Below, piece by piece: positions 40,691 to 49,257 of a stretch of DNA of 64,000 bases. The position numbers and the translations under genes are program-made. Numbering within the stretch: the stretch's first letter is position 1; the number at the start of each line of letters is the position of its first letter. Below the pieces are notes generated by a model, which was not told the origin of the DNA, did no database searches, and saw only the letters and a program-made list of their open reading frames with translations. Source of the DNA: Streptosporangium roseum DSM 43021 (GTDB taxonomy: Bacteria; Actinomycetota; Actinomycetes; Streptosporangiales; Streptosporangiaceae); the NCBI RefSeq assembly GCF_000024865.1, contig NC_013595.1, positions 2,666,001-2,730,000 of the forward strand. Direction: 5' to 3'.

Positions 40691-40777
40691 GTGGTGTCTC
40701 CTCGTGTGGGGGGTGCCGCCAACGTAGCGGTGCTCACACGGGGCGTGGTTCTATCAATTGCTCCCTATCGCCACGAT

Positions 40778-40846
40778 ATGGGGAGGTGCCGAAGCGCGTT
40801 ATGGGGAAGCGCCGAAGCGCGTTACGGGGAGGTGCCGAAGCGGGGG
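40778..40846. repeat. Three-copy 23-bp tandem repeat spanning a stop codon
   Basis: Units at 40778, 40801 and 40824 share GGGGARGYGCCGAAGCG. The LysR stop (40822-40824) lies at the junction of copies 2 and 3. The copies downstream re-encode R-F-G-T/A-S-P followed by a stop-like TTA. Confidence 0.88.
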
Positions 40847-41781
40847 TTCTCGGCCAGCCACGCGGCGTATCGCGTGCTGCGCCGTACCGAGTCGGCGTGG
40901 GCGGCCTTCGCGTGCTCGACGACCGACGTGACGACCCGCGCGGCGGCTCCCTCGGGGTGCCAGCCGAGCAGTTGCCGCCAGCGCAGCGGCGCGTCGGCGA
41001 GCGGCACCATCGCGATGCCCGGGGCGGGCTGGAAGGTCGCCTGGCACAGTACGGCCGCGCGACCGACCTTGGCCAGGTGCATGCACGTGCCCACGTCGGT
41101 CTCGTAGATGGTCTGGGGAGTGAAGCCCGCGCGGGTGCAGGCCGTGGCGAAGCAGTCGCCGAAACAGCTGTCGCCGGGGGTGACCGCCCACCGCTCGCCG
41201 GCCAGTTCGGCCAGCGCCACCTCCTTCCGGCCGACCAGCGGGTGGTTGTCGTCGAGCAGCACGAAGACGGGGTCCACCCCCACGGTCAGCCACACCACCG
41301 GCCCTTCCACCGGTGGCGGGCTCTCCCCGCAGGCGCCGATGAGCGCGAAGTCGAGCCGGCCGAGCATGACCATCGCGGTCAGCTCCTTGGCCGACCAGGA
41401 GGTGTAGGTGCTCACCGGCGTCGACGGCCACGCCGTGGCGAGCCGGTCCACCAGGCCGCCCAGGACCGGCCCGTTGGTGGCGCCCAGCCGGTAGCTGGGG
41501 ACGTCGCCGCTGGTGTTGGCGAACCGCACCGCCTCTTCCTGCAGCTCCCGGGCGGCGGGCAGCAGAACCATCGCCCTGGACAGCACCAGTTCCCCGAGGG
41601 GCGTGGGCCGCGCGCCGTTGTGGTCGCGTTCGAACAGAGCTCCCCCGAGCACCCGCTCTATCCGTTTGAGCTGCGCGGTCAGCGCAGGTTGGGCCAGTCC
41701 GAGATGGGTGGCCGCCTTGGTGACGCTCCCGGCCTCGGCGACCGCACGCACGATCTTGAGATGTCGGAGCTCAAGGTCCAT
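40822..41781 (-). CDS. LysR-family transcriptional regulator
   Basis: The 319-residue protein has an N-terminal winged HTH (RHLKIVRAVAEAGSVTKAATHLGLAQPALTAQLKRIE, about 6-42) and a LysR substrate-binding domain (about 95-300) with a notable C-F-G-D-C-F-A-T-A-C segment near 210-220 and C-M-H near 240 that could sense redox state or metal. No divergent metabolic operon is present: the plus-strand neighbour is the small DUF6158 gene 137 bp away. Target unknown. Confidence 0.88.
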   Translation of the reverse strand: MDLELRHLKIVRAVAEAGSVTKAATHLGLAQPALTAQLKRIERVLGGALFERDHNGARPTPLGELVLSRAMVLLPAARELQEEAVRFANTSGDVPSYRLGATNGPVLGGLVDRLATAWPSTPVSTYTSWSAKELTAMVMLGRLDFALIGACGESPPPVEGPVVWLTVGVDPVFVLLDDNHPLVGRKEVALAELAGERWAVTPGDSCFGDCFATACTRAGFTPQTIYETDVGTCMHLAKVGRAAVLCQATFQPAPGIAMVPLADAPLRWRQLLGWHPEGAAARVVTSVVEHAKAAHADSVRRSTRYAAWLAENPRFGTSP

Positions 41782-41918
41782 ACCGGGAAGGTAAGGCCGT
41801 GACAGTATGCCCGCAATGCAAACAAGTCATGAAATCTGACTCAATTTCGTGAAATCGTTTCAACAGAACGGGGCGCAGGTGAAGTGATGCGGGGGTGCCA
41901 CAGGGTAGGCGAGTTCTT

Positions 41919-42155
41919 ATGACGATGGGAATCGACCCGATGGACCTGGCCGAGGACGACCTGTTCCGCGAGCTGCGGCATCTGCACGCGACCCGTACCG
42001 AGACGCTCCTGCACGGCTCCGCCGACGCGCTCGCCAACCACACCACGCGGACAGAGGAACTGGAGGGGGAATACCTGCGCCGCCACCCCGAGCGGGACGT
42101 CGATCCCGAACGGCTGCGCGACGGCGCCCGGCGGCGTCAGGGGGCGGCATCATGA
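41919..42155 (+). CDS. DUF6158-family small protein
   Basis: This 78-residue, highly charged helical protein has D-L-F-R-E-L-R-H-L-H-A-T-R and Y-L-R-R-H-P-E-R (about 12-24 and 50-57), the pattern I recall for DUF6158, which is restricted to actinobacteria. The start is ATG 41919; an ATG at 41925 is also possible. It overlaps the next gene by ATGA. No function is known; coupling to a small HTH protein suggests a regulatory or stress pair. Confidence 0.7.
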   Translation: MTMGIDPMDLAEDDLFRELRHLHATRTETLLHGSADALANHTTRTEELEGEYLRRHPERDVDPERLRDGARRRQGAAS

Positions 42156-42388
42156 ACGAGCGCCGCGACGTCCAGGCCCTGTCGGGAGTGGACACCGCCG
42201 TCTACGAGGCGGTGTCCGGGCTCGCGGTGGACGGCAGGAGGGCGACGGTCGCCGAGGTGGCCCACGCGACGGCCCTGCCGGAGGAGACGGTACGGCGCAG
42301 CCTCGACGAGCTGGCCGAGGCCGGCTGGCTGAAGGTCGCCGGGACCGCCTACGTCCTCGGCCCCCATGGCTGGGGACTGGAATATTGA
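42152..42388 (+). CDS. Small winged-helix DNA-binding protein
   Basis: The 78-residue protein is a single MarR/IclR-like winged helix: helix 1 VDTAVYEAVSGLAV, recognition region ATVAEVAHATALPEETVRRSLDELAEAGWL, and a short wing VAGTAYVLGP. It has no effector domain. ATGA overlap with the DUF6158 gene makes a two-gene unit. The target is unknown. Confidence 0.7.
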   Translation: MNERRDVQALSGVDTAVYEAVSGLAVDGRRATVAEVAHATALPEETVRRSLDELAEAGWLKVAGTAYVLGPHGWGLEY

Positions 42389-42461
42389 GTGCCGGAGGCG
42401 CTACGGCCTCCACGGGCGAGGTGAAGTCCCCGGCCCGCGGGGACTCCGCGCCACCGAGGGT

Positions 42462-42467
42462 TATGAT
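42462..42467 (+). promoter_or_regulatory. Leaderless-type -10 of the DUF1445 gene
   Basis: TATGAT, a 5/6 match to TATAAT, ends 6 bases before the ATG at 42474. There is no ribosome site, which is consistent with transcription starting at the start codon. Confidence 0.55.
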
Positions 42468-42473
42468 CCGGCC

Positions 42474-43253
42474 ATGGACGTGGCCGCGCTCACCCCCGCC
42501 GAAGCCCGGAGCCGCTTCCGCGAGGGTCTGCGGGCGCCCACCGCCGGATGGTGCCGGGGTTGGACCCAGGCCAACCTGCTCGCTGTGCCCCGCGAGCTCG
42601 CCTACGACCTCCTGCTCTTCGCCCAGCGCAACCCCGTCGCCTGCCCCGTGCTGGACGTCGGGGACCCCGGCGCGGTCAGCACCGGGCTGTTCGGCGGGGA
42701 CCTCCGCACAGACCTGCCCGCCTACCAGGTCTACGAGCGCGGCAGGGCCGTGGCCGACGTGGCCGACGCGCGCGACGTCTGGCGCGAGGACCTGGTGGCC
42801 TTCCTGCTGGGCTGCAGCTTCACCTTCGAGGACGCGCTGCTGCGGGCGGGCGTCCCGGTGCGGCACATCGAGGCCGGGACCAACGTGCCGATGTATCTCA
42901 CCTCGCTGCCCTGCCGCCCGGCGGGCTCGCTGAGCGGTCCCATGGTGGTCTCCATGCGCCCGGTCCCGGCCTCCCTGGTGCCCGCCGCCGTCCGGGTGAC
43001 GGCGAGATATCCGGCCGTGCACGGCGCGCCGGTCCACGTCGGCGATCCGGCGGAGATCGGGATCGCCGATCTCGGCGCGCCCGACTTCGGCGATCCCGTC
43101 GAGGTGCGGGCGGGGGAGATCCCGCTCTTCTGGGGCTGCGGGGTGACGCCGCAGGCCGCCGTCATGGCGAGCGGGGTGCCCTTCGCGATCGGCCACCTGC
43201 CGGGCCACATGGCGATCACGGACGCCCGGGACGACCGCTTCCAGCTTCCGTGA
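42474..43253 (+). CDS. DUF1445/YcsI-family putative hydro-lyase
   Basis: This 259-residue protein has the family blocks G-W-C-R-G-W-T-Q-A-N-L, D-L-L-L-F-A-Q-R-N-P, L-R-T-D-L-P-A-Y-Q-V-Y, A-F-L-L-G-C-S-F-T-F-E and R-H-I-E-A-G-T-N-V-P-M-Y, plus a C-terminal W-G-C-G-V-T-P-Q. The family includes the mammalian D-glutamate cyclase domain and is annotated as hydro-lyase; the bacterial reaction is unproven. It probably has its own leaderless promoter. Its last 38 bases overlap the convergent kinase gene. Confidence 0.85.
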   Translation: MDVAALTPAEARSRFREGLRAPTAGWCRGWTQANLLAVPRELAYDLLLFAQRNPVACPVLDVGDPGAVSTGLFGGDLRTDLPAYQVYERGRAVADVADARDVWREDLVAFLLGCSFTFEDALLRAGVPVRHIEAGTNVPMYLTSLPCRPAGSLSGPMVVSMRPVPASLVPAAVRVTARYPAVHGAPVHVGDPAEIGIADLGAPDFGDPVEVRAGEIPLFWGCGVTPQAAVMASGVPFAIGHLPGHMAITDARDDRFQLP

Positions 43254-43854
43254 GCGCGGCCACCTGCCGTTCCAGGGCAGGCGCGCCGATGCGGTTGTCG
43301 ATCTCGGCGTACGGCACGGCGGGCGGCTCGTCCACCCGGATCGCCCGCAGATACTCCTCGAAGCGGGCCAGCTTCCCCGCGTCCCTGGCGAGCCCCCGCC
43401 GTTCCAGCCTGGCCCGCAGGGTGGGGCCGTCCGACCGGATCCAGAGCAGGTGGACCGGTGGCCCGCCCAGCTCGTCCACCCAGCGCTCCCAGCGTGCCGC
43501 GTCGTGCACCTGGCCGGTGAACGGCCCGTCGAGCATCACCGGGCAGCCGTGGGAGCGGATCTGCCGGGCGAGCGCGGTCAGCCCGGCGTACTCGTGCCGC
43601 TTGACGTGCTCGTCGTACCAGGGGCCTTCGCGTTCTCCCTGGTCCCGGCCGTGGGCCCGCAGGGTGGCCGCCACGAACCCGCCGTAGGCGGTGTCCTTGT
43701 CGAGCAGCGCGGGCACCGGGTCCAGCCGGGCCAGCAGAGCCGCCGCCACACTCGACTTGCCCGCCCCCGGCGGCCCGCTCACCACCCACAACGCCCCCGG
43801 TCCCGTCATGTCCCGGCCGGCGCCTCCGTCCTCGGGGACCCTCAGCCCTGCCAT
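43216..43854 (-). CDS. P-loop ATPase/kinase (AAA_33-like)
   Basis: This protein of 212 residues (197 if the ATG at 43809 is used) has Walker A G-P-P-G-A-G-K-S-S near 27-35, D-K-D-T near 52, V-M-L-D-G-P-F-T-G near 106, and a lid-like R-L-E-R-R-G-L-A-R-D near 152. This resembles small-molecule kinases such as chloramphenicol phosphotransferase or shikimate/gluconate kinase-like proteins. No upstream ribosome site is convincing for either start. The substrate cannot be inferred. It converges on the DUF1445 gene with a 38-bp coding overlap. Confidence 0.75.
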   Translation of the reverse strand: MAGLRVPEDGGAGRDMTGPGALWVVSGPPGAGKSSVAAALLARLDPVPALLDKDTAYGGFVAATLRAHGRDQGEREGPWYDEHVKRHEYAGLTALARQIRSHGCPVMLDGPFTGQVHDAARWERWVDELGGPPVHLLWIRSDGPTLRARLERRGLARDAGKLARFEEYLRAIRVDEPPAVPYAEIDNRIGAPALERQVAALTEAGSGRPGRP

Positions 43855-43908
43855 GCGGTTCCCGCGAGGCCTCCGCCACCCGGCACCGGTGTCCTCGTCA
43901 TGCGCCCA

Positions 43909-43956
43909 TTCTTACCGGAAAGAGGATGCCGGTTCTTACCGGAAAGAGGATGCCGG
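43909..43956. repeat. 24-bp tandem duplication next to the GH51-fusion stop codon
   Basis: Two exact 24-bp copies (43909-43932 and 43933-43956; TTCTTACCGG then AAAGAGGATGCCGG) end 4 bases from the stop codon of the minus-strand arabinofuranosidase gene. Confidence 0.9.
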
Positions 43957-43960
43957 CCGA

Positions 43961-45307
43961 TCATCCCTTGAGCCCCGAGCGGGAGATTCCCTCGATCACC
44001 CAGCGCTGGGCGACGAGGTAGAGCACGATCACCGGCAGACTGGCGATCACCGCGCCGGTCGCCGCGTCGTGGGTGGCGGTCGCCCAGATCGCGGGGGCCT
44101 CGCCGTACTTGGCGGTGGGGATCGTGGCGCACTCGGGCTCCACCCGGAGCACCTCGCCGCGGGCGTGCCTGGCGGTCAGCGCGAACGGATGGAAGATGGT
44201 CTGCCGCCAGGCGGGGCCGCCGGGCTCCGTCCTGATCGGGGCGATCACGTTGGCCAGCTGCGCCTGGCAGGCGACGCCGACCCGGTCGGCGTTGCGCAGC
44301 AGGGTGATGAGCAGGCTGCCGACCACCACCGCGTCGGTGACGTCGTAGGAGTCCTCGATCAGCCGGGGGTGCTCGGTCCACTCCAGCGAGGACTCTCCGT
44401 TGAAACGGCTCTGGTACCAGACGTTCCACTCGTCGAAGGAGAGCTTGATCTTCTTGTCGCTGCGCAGCTTCGCGCCCACGTGGTCGGCGGTGGCGGCGAT
44501 CGAACGGATCATGTGCTCCATGTCGGCGCCGCTGGCCAGGAAGGAGTCGACGTCACCGTCGGACGGATCGTAGTAGGCGTGCAGCGAGACGTAGTCGACC
44601 ATCTCGTAGGTCGCCTCCAGGACCTCCGCCTCCCACGCGCCGAACGTCGGCATGCCGCTGTTGGAACTGCCGCAGGCCACCAGGGACAGCCCCTGGTCGA
44701 AGCGTTTGAGCGCCCGCGCCGTCTCGGCGGCGAGCCGGCCGTACTCCCCGGCGGTCTTGTGGCCCATCTGCCAGGGGCCGTCCAGCTCGTTGCCCAGGCA
44801 CCACAGCCGCACGTCGTGCGGCTTGTCGGCGCCGTGCGCGCGGCGCAGCTCGGACAGGCGCGTGCCCCCGGGATAGTTGGCGTACTCCACCAGCTCCAGC
44901 GCCTCGGCCACGCCGCGGGTGCCCAGGTTGAGCGCCATCATCGGCTCCACCCCGGCCTTGGCGGCCCAGGCCATGAACTCGTTGAGCCCGAAGCTGTTGC
45001 CCTCCAGGCTCCGCCAGGCCAGTTCCAGCCGGGCCGGCCGGTCCTCCACCGGGCCGACGCCGTCCTCCCAGCGGTAGTTGGAGACGAAGTTGCCTCCGGG
45101 GTAACGGACCAGCGTCACCCCGAGCTCGCGGGTCAGCTCCAGTACGTCGGTGCGGAAACCGTCGGCGTCGGCCAGGGGATGGCCGGGCTCGAAGACGCCG
45201 GTGTAGACGCAGCGGCCCATGTGCTCGACGAACGAGCCGAAGAGCCGGGGGTCCACCGGGCCGATCCGGAAGGCGGGGTCCAGCGTGAGACGGGCGGTGG
45301 TCGCCAA
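43961..45307 (-). CDS. GH51 alpha-L-arabinofuranosidase with C-terminus replaced by an ABC-permease tail
   Basis: Residues 1 to about 418 are a GH51 arabinofuranosidase with acid/base E174 (C-L-G-N-E-L-D) and nucleophile E293 (F-D-E-W-N). The last 30 residues (A-V-I-A-S-L-P-V-I-V-L-Y-L-V-A-Q-R-W) are instead the final membrane helix and tail of a MalG-type sugar permease. Normal GH51 enzymes have about 500 residues, so most of the C-terminal beta-sandwich is missing. The start is TTG 45307, behind AGAGAGG. The enzyme has no signal peptide and would now carry a hydrophobic tail; activity is doubtful. The divergent LacI gene and operators remain intact. Confidence 0.85.
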   Translation of the reverse strand: MATTARLTLDPAFRIGPVDPRLFGSFVEHMGRCVYTGVFEPGHPLADADGFRTDVLELTRELGVTLVRYPGGNFVSNYRWEDGVGPVEDRPARLELAWRSLEGNSFGLNEFMAWAAKAGVEPMMALNLGTRGVAEALELVEYANYPGGTRLSELRRAHGADKPHDVRLWCLGNELDGPWQMGHKTAGEYGRLAAETARALKRFDQGLSLVACGSSNSGMPTFGAWEAEVLEATYEMVDYVSLHAYYDPSDGDVDSFLASGADMEHMIRSIAATADHVGAKLRSDKKIKLSFDEWNVWYQSRFNGESSLEWTEHPRLIEDSYDVTDAVVVGSLLITLLRNADRVGVACQAQLANVIAPIRTEPGGPAWRQTIFHPFALTARHARGEVLRVEPECATIPTAKYGEAPAIWATATHDAATGAVIASLPVIVLYLVAQRWVIEGISRSGLKG

Positions 45308-45353
45308 GACACGACCTCTCTGTTGTCGCGGCGTTTCGTGGTAGGTGCGTTTG

Positions 45354-45376
45354 TACAACGTTGTTTCAACGTTGTA
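45354..45376. promoter_or_regulatory. Double LacI operator in the GH51/LacI divergent promoter
   Basis: TACAACGTTG (45354-45363) and CAACGTTGTA (45367-45376) form a perfect dyad around TTT, and each arm contains the palindrome CAACGTTG with the central CG of LacI sites. It should control both divergent genes through the adjacent LacI regulator. Confidence 0.75.
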
Positions 45377-45473
45377 AACAGGTGCTGCCGGAGTCGATAC
45401 CCGGGCGTTACGATCGACGACGTCAGATCTTGTACGGCCCGCATGAGCCGTACGACCTGGGAGGCGGGACAGA

Positions 45474-46469
45474 GTGGGAGTGAGCCTGCGCGACATCGCG
45501 CGCCTGGCGGGGGTGTCGGTGAAGACCGTCTCCAACGTCGTCAACGGGTACGCCCATGTCTCGCCGGCGACCCGGGCGAAGGTGGAGCACGCGCTCTCGC
45601 AGCTCGACTACCGGCCCAACCTGTCGGCCAGGAACCTGCGCCAGGGACGCACCGGTGTGATCGCCCTGGCCCTCCCCGAGCTCGACGCACCCTACTTCGC
45701 GGAGCTGTCCCGGTTTGTCATCGAAGCCGCGGCCGAGCTGAGGTGGCTGGTGGTCATCGAGCAGACGGACGGGAGCCTGGAGCGGGAGCGGCAGATCCTC
45801 GACGGGGTCCGCGACCACCGGGTGGACGGGCTCATTCTCAGCCCCGTCGCGATCGGCGTGGACGAGCTCGCGGCCCGCACCGACGACACCGCGCTCGTCC
45901 TGCTGGGCGAGCGGATCCACGACGGCCCGGCCGACCACGTGGCGATCGACAACGTACGGGCGGCCCGCGACGTCACCGAGCACCTGATCGGGCTCGGCCG
46001 CACCCGGATCGCCGCGCTGGGCGCCCAGGACAACTCCGCCAGCGGCACGGCCCCGCTCCGCCTGGCCGGATACCGCCAGGCTCTGGCCGCGCACGGCCTG
46101 CCCGAGACGGTGGCCAAAGTGGAGCGCTACCGCCGGCGCGAGGGTGCGGCGGCGATGGCCGCGCTCCTGGAGCACCGGCCCGACGCGGTGTTCTGCTTCA
46201 ACGACCTGCTGGCGCTGGGCGCGATGCGGACGATCCTGTCCGCGGGCCTGCGGGTGCCGGAGGACATCGCGCTGGCCGGGCTCGACGACATCGAGGACGG
46301 CCGCTACAGCACGCCGACCCTGACCACGCTGGCTCCTGACAAGGCGGAGCTGGCCCGGATCGCGGTCGATCTGCTCAAGCGGCGGATCGACGGCCGGCCC
46401 GGCCATCCCCCGCAGGAGACCCGGGCCGGCTACCGGCTCATGGCGAGGGAGAGCACCCTCGGGAGGTGA
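45474..46469 (+). CDS. LacI-family regulator of the arabinofuranosidase locus
   Basis: This 331-residue protein has an N-terminal LacI HTH (VSLRDIARLAGVSVKTVSNVVNG, about 3-25) with the hinge L-S-A-R-N-L-R-Q-G, and a periplasmic-binding-like ligand domain with D-N-V-R-A-A and F-C-F-N-D-L-L-A-L-G. It starts at GTG behind GGGAGG. It lies divergent from the GH51 gene with the CAACGTTG pair between them, so an arabinose-type inducer is inferred. The operator differs from the two near 5.0-5.3 kb. Confidence 0.9.
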   Translation: MGVSLRDIARLAGVSVKTVSNVVNGYAHVSPATRAKVEHALSQLDYRPNLSARNLRQGRTGVIALALPELDAPYFAELSRFVIEAAAELRWLVVIEQTDGSLERERQILDGVRDHRVDGLILSPVAIGVDELAARTDDTALVLLGERIHDGPADHVAIDNVRAARDVTEHLIGLGRTRIAALGAQDNSASGTAPLRLAGYRQALAAHGLPETVAKVERYRRREGAAAMAALLEHRPDAVFCFNDLLALGAMRTILSAGLRVPEDIALAGLDDIEDGRYSTPTLTTLAPDKAELARIAVDLLKRRIDGRPGHPPQETRAGYRLMARESTLGR

Positions 46470-46505
46470 GGGCCGCGACTGATCCGGGCTCCCGCCTGCA
46501 GCCGG

Positions 46506-47939
46506 TCAACCGGCCTGCGCTGCCAGCAGCCCGCCGGCGGTACGGGCGGCCCGGGCGGCGACTCCGAGGATGCCCGAGGTGATGAACGTGCCGCCTGCGG
46601 CGAAGTCGCCCACCACGTGCAGGCGCGGGTCGGCGGGGGCCAGTCCGCCTGACGGGTGCAGCGCGGCCAGCCCGTCGGCGAGGAGGGACGTGACCAGTTG
46701 CTCGGCCGCGCGGGGCACCGTCCGGGGCGGCGGGTTCAGGGCGTTGACGACGAGGTCGGCGTTCAGGTCGCCGCCGTCGCCGCGCACCCGGAACCCTCCC
46801 TCCACCGCCTCGATCTTGCGTACACCCGGGGCCATGGTGAGCTGCCCGGAGTCGAACAGCTCCAGTAGCGCAGCGGCGTTCACCGGCACCATCGGCGCGG
46901 CCACGCTGGTGGCCAGACGGAGGTGGCGGCGGAGCCGTTCGCGGTCGGACCCGGACATCAGCCGCCACGCGTACGGGCCGACGGTGTATGCGCTCTGCTG
47001 CAGCACGCGCCGCCCGATCCTGGGATCGTCGACGGCGGCCAGTTGCGCCCGCAGCCGCCGTACGGGCTCCTCGGACCTGGCCATCAGCAGCTCGGCCGTG
47101 AAGCGCGCGAAGTCCTCGCCCTTCTCCGCCAGTTCGGCGCGGAGCAGCCCGGCGAGGTCGTCGAGGGTGACGCCGCCGTGCTCGCGGCTCAGCGCCTCCA
47201 CCCGATCGACGGTCACGTGCCTGGGTCGGTAGCCGAGGGGGCGCTGGTAGACGTGGGGTAGCATGCCGCTCCGCGACACCAGCGCGATCCGCCCGGCATG
47301 GCCGCGCGCCGCGAGCGACACGGCCACATCGACAGCGGTCAGCCCGCTGCCGATCACCGCGACGTCGGCCTCGGCCCGGACCTGGTCGAGCGTGGACGCC
47401 AGCGGATACGGATCACCGACGAATCCGGGGGCACCGCCCAGGCCGTAGTGGTCCTGCGGCGTCCCCCCGCCCACGCACAAGACCACCTGGTCGGCCGTGT
47501 GCTCCTGCCCATCCTCGGTGTACAGCGCCAGCCGGAGGCCGCGGGAGCGGGCCACCGCGACAATCCGGGCGGCGACGACGCGGGTCCGCCAGCCCCGCCC
47601 GCGCAGCGTGGCCAGGGCGGTCTCGGCGGTGTCGGCCAGGTACTCGCCGTAGAGCGCGCGGGGCACCAGCGGCTGTCCGAACAGATCGTCCATGTGGGCG
47701 GCGGCACGCTCGGCACCCAGCCAGGAGGAGTAGTGCCCGGAGTCCAGGTGACGGATCGACATGACCGCCGGTGGGACGTTGACCAGCACTCTGTCCAGAT
47801 CCGGCCCGTACGGGCGTCCCCGCCACAGGTGCGCGGACGGCTCGAACACGGTGACCTCTCCCGCCTCCGCCTCGCTGACGGCCAGCGCGTCCAGCAGGCC
47901 GACTGCGGCGGCGCCGGCTCCGACGATCGCGATACGCAT
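46506..47939 (-). CDS. FAD/NAD(P)-binding protein (COG4529-like)
   Basis: This 477-residue protein opens with the dinucleotide fold M-R-I-A-I-V-G-A-G-A-A-A-V-G-L-L and has F-E-P-S-A-H-L-W-R-G near 32-41. A second Rossmann block (VAVIGSGLTAVDVAVSLAARG, about 193-213) and V-N-A-L-N-P-P near 405 match the NAD_binding_9 family. The ATG at 47939 follows AAGGGAG by 6 bases; the upstream extension of the frame covers hairpins and is not coding. It is divergent from a LuxR-type regulator. The reaction is unknown; relatives act as oxygenases or transhydrogenase-like enzymes. Confidence 0.8.
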   Translation of the reverse strand: MRIAIVGAGAAAVGLLDALAVSEAEAGEVTVFEPSAHLWRGRPYGPDLDRVLVNVPPAVMSIRHLDSGHYSSWLGAERAAAHMDDLFGQPLVPRALYGEYLADTAETALATLRGRGWRTRVVAARIVAVARSRGLRLALYTEDGQEHTADQVVLCVGGGTPQDHYGLGGAPGFVGDPYPLASTLDQVRAEADVAVIGSGLTAVDVAVSLAARGHAGRIALVSRSGMLPHVYQRPLGYRPRHVTVDRVEALSREHGGVTLDDLAGLLRAELAEKGEDFARFTAELLMARSEEPVRRLRAQLAAVDDPRIGRRVLQQSAYTVGPYAWRLMSGSDRERLRRHLRLATSVAAPMVPVNAAALLELFDSGQLTMAPGVRKIEAVEGGFRVRGDGGDLNADLVVNALNPPPRTVPRAAEQLVTSLLADGLAALHPSGGLAPADPRLHVVGDFAAGGTFITSGILGVAARAARTAGGLLAAQAG

Positions 47940-48004
47940 GACGTTCTCCCTTGTTCCGTCCCGAAAGGCCGTTCCGAGTCTTGTGAGGGCCAGAACGATG
48001 TTCC

Positions 48005-48056
48005 ATCCCCTGCTTGCGGGGGATCCGCGAGGAATGAACCCCTCAAACGAGGGGTT
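48005..48056. promoter_or_regulatory. Two stem-loops in the FAD/LuxR divergent region
   Basis: ATCCCC-N8-GGGGAT (48005-48024) and the perfect AACCCCTC-AAAC-GAGGGGTT (48037-48056) lie side by side between the two start codons. They could be operators for the LuxR protein or leader structures. Their spacing gives two dyads about 32 bp centre to centre. Confidence 0.45.
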
Positions 48057-48142
48057 GGCGAGGGAGGAGAAAACGGGGAAGCTGACCGGCGTGCAGCTCT
48101 CGGAGGAGCCCACGAGAATGGCTGCACAGGCCAGGAGGCTCG

Positions 48143-49222
48143 ATGATTCACCCGCACCACCGCACCGAGATCCTGTCGGCTGCCGATCGGGCCGACAACG
48201 CGCTGGACCTCTTCAGCCGCGCCTCGGCCAGGCTGCGGCGGCAGATGCCGTTCGACTCCGCCGTATGGGCGGCCACCGACCCTGAAACGGGCCTGGTCAC
48301 CGCACCCATGCTGGTGGAGAACCTCGGCTCCGGCGAAGGGTGCGCCGACTACTGGGAGAGCGAGCTCCTGGAGGAGAACGTCCTGCCGTTCCGTGACCTC
48401 GCCCGCGCCGCCGTCCCCGTGGCCGGCCTGCGCGCGGCCACTGGCGACCTGCCCGAGCGCAGCGCCCGCTTCCGCCGTCTGCTCGGCGGTCAGGGCGTGG
48501 ACGACGAGTTGCGGGCCGTGCTGCGGAGCGGCGACCGGCCGTGGGGCGTGGTGAGCCTTTTCCGCATGCGGGGAGGCCCGGCGTTCGGCCCGCACGAGGT
48601 CGCGCTGTTCGCCGACCTGTCCGCTCCGCTCGCCGACCGGCTGCGCCGTTTCGCCCGTCCGTCCGAATCAGCCGGCGGACCGGGCGCCTCCGCACCCGGC
48701 CTGCTGCTCTTCGACGAGTACGGCGAGGCGACGTCGATCAACGAGGAGGCTCGGCGGTATCTCGCGCTGCTGCCGGACGGACCGTCCATTCCGTCGACGC
48801 TCGGGCTGAGGCTGCCCATCTGGTTGATCGGCACGGCGCTGCAGGCGCGGGCCATCGCCCGAGGTCGCGATCGCGGCAGCGCCCGGATCCGCATCCGGAC
48901 CCGCGACAGGCAGTGGCTGACCTGCCACGCCTCATGGCTGAGCGGTCCCGGTGGGCGGCCGGGGCCGATCGCGCTCGTCATCGAGCCCGCCGCCCCCGGC
49001 GACCTGGCGGCCATGGTCGCCCAGGCATACGGCCTGACGCCGCGCGAGTTCCAGGTCGCTCAGCTCGTGGCACAGGGCCTGCCCACCACAGAGATCGCAG
49101 CGGCCCTGTTCATCTCCCCGCACACCGTCCGCGGCCACCTCAAGGCCGTCTTCGGCAAGGCGGAGATCTCCAGCCGTGGTGAGCTCGTCGGACGGCTGTT
49201 TGCCGAACCCCGCAGGCCGTAG
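48143..49222 (+). CDS. LuxR-type HTH regulator with GAF/PAS-like sensor region
   Basis: The 359-residue protein has an N-terminal GAF-like region (about 15-165) and a PAS-like segment (about 185-265, with L-L-L-F-D-E-Y-G-E-A-T-S-I-N-E-E-A). The C-terminal LuxR HTH is YGLTPREFQVAQLVAQGLPTTEIAAALFISPHTVRGHL (about 293-330). It has no receiver domain, so it likely senses a small ligand directly. It is divergent from the FAD-protein gene, which is probably its target. Confidence 0.85.
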   Translation: MIHPHHRTEILSAADRADNALDLFSRASARLRRQMPFDSAVWAATDPETGLVTAPMLVENLGSGEGCADYWESELLEENVLPFRDLARAAVPVAGLRAATGDLPERSARFRRLLGGQGVDDELRAVLRSGDRPWGVVSLFRMRGGPAFGPHEVALFADLSAPLADRLRRFARPSESAGGPGASAPGLLLFDEYGEATSINEEARRYLALLPDGPSIPSTLGLRLPIWLIGTALQARAIARGRDRGSARIRIRTRDRQWLTCHASWLSGPGGRPGPIALVIEPAAPGDLAAMVAQAYGLTPREFQVAQLVAQGLPTTEIAAALFISPHTVRGHLKAVFGKAEISSRGELVGRLFAEPRRP

Positions 49223-49257
49223 GTGCCGGAACCAGTCGCCATCGGCGCCGCCTGCGA

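Noticed and set aside
48001..48030. CRISPR-repeat-like hairpin (ATCCCC/GGGGAT, type I-E-like look)
   Set aside because: Only one copy is present, with no spacers, second repeat or cas gene. It lies in a divergent promoter and is better treated as a hairpin or operator.
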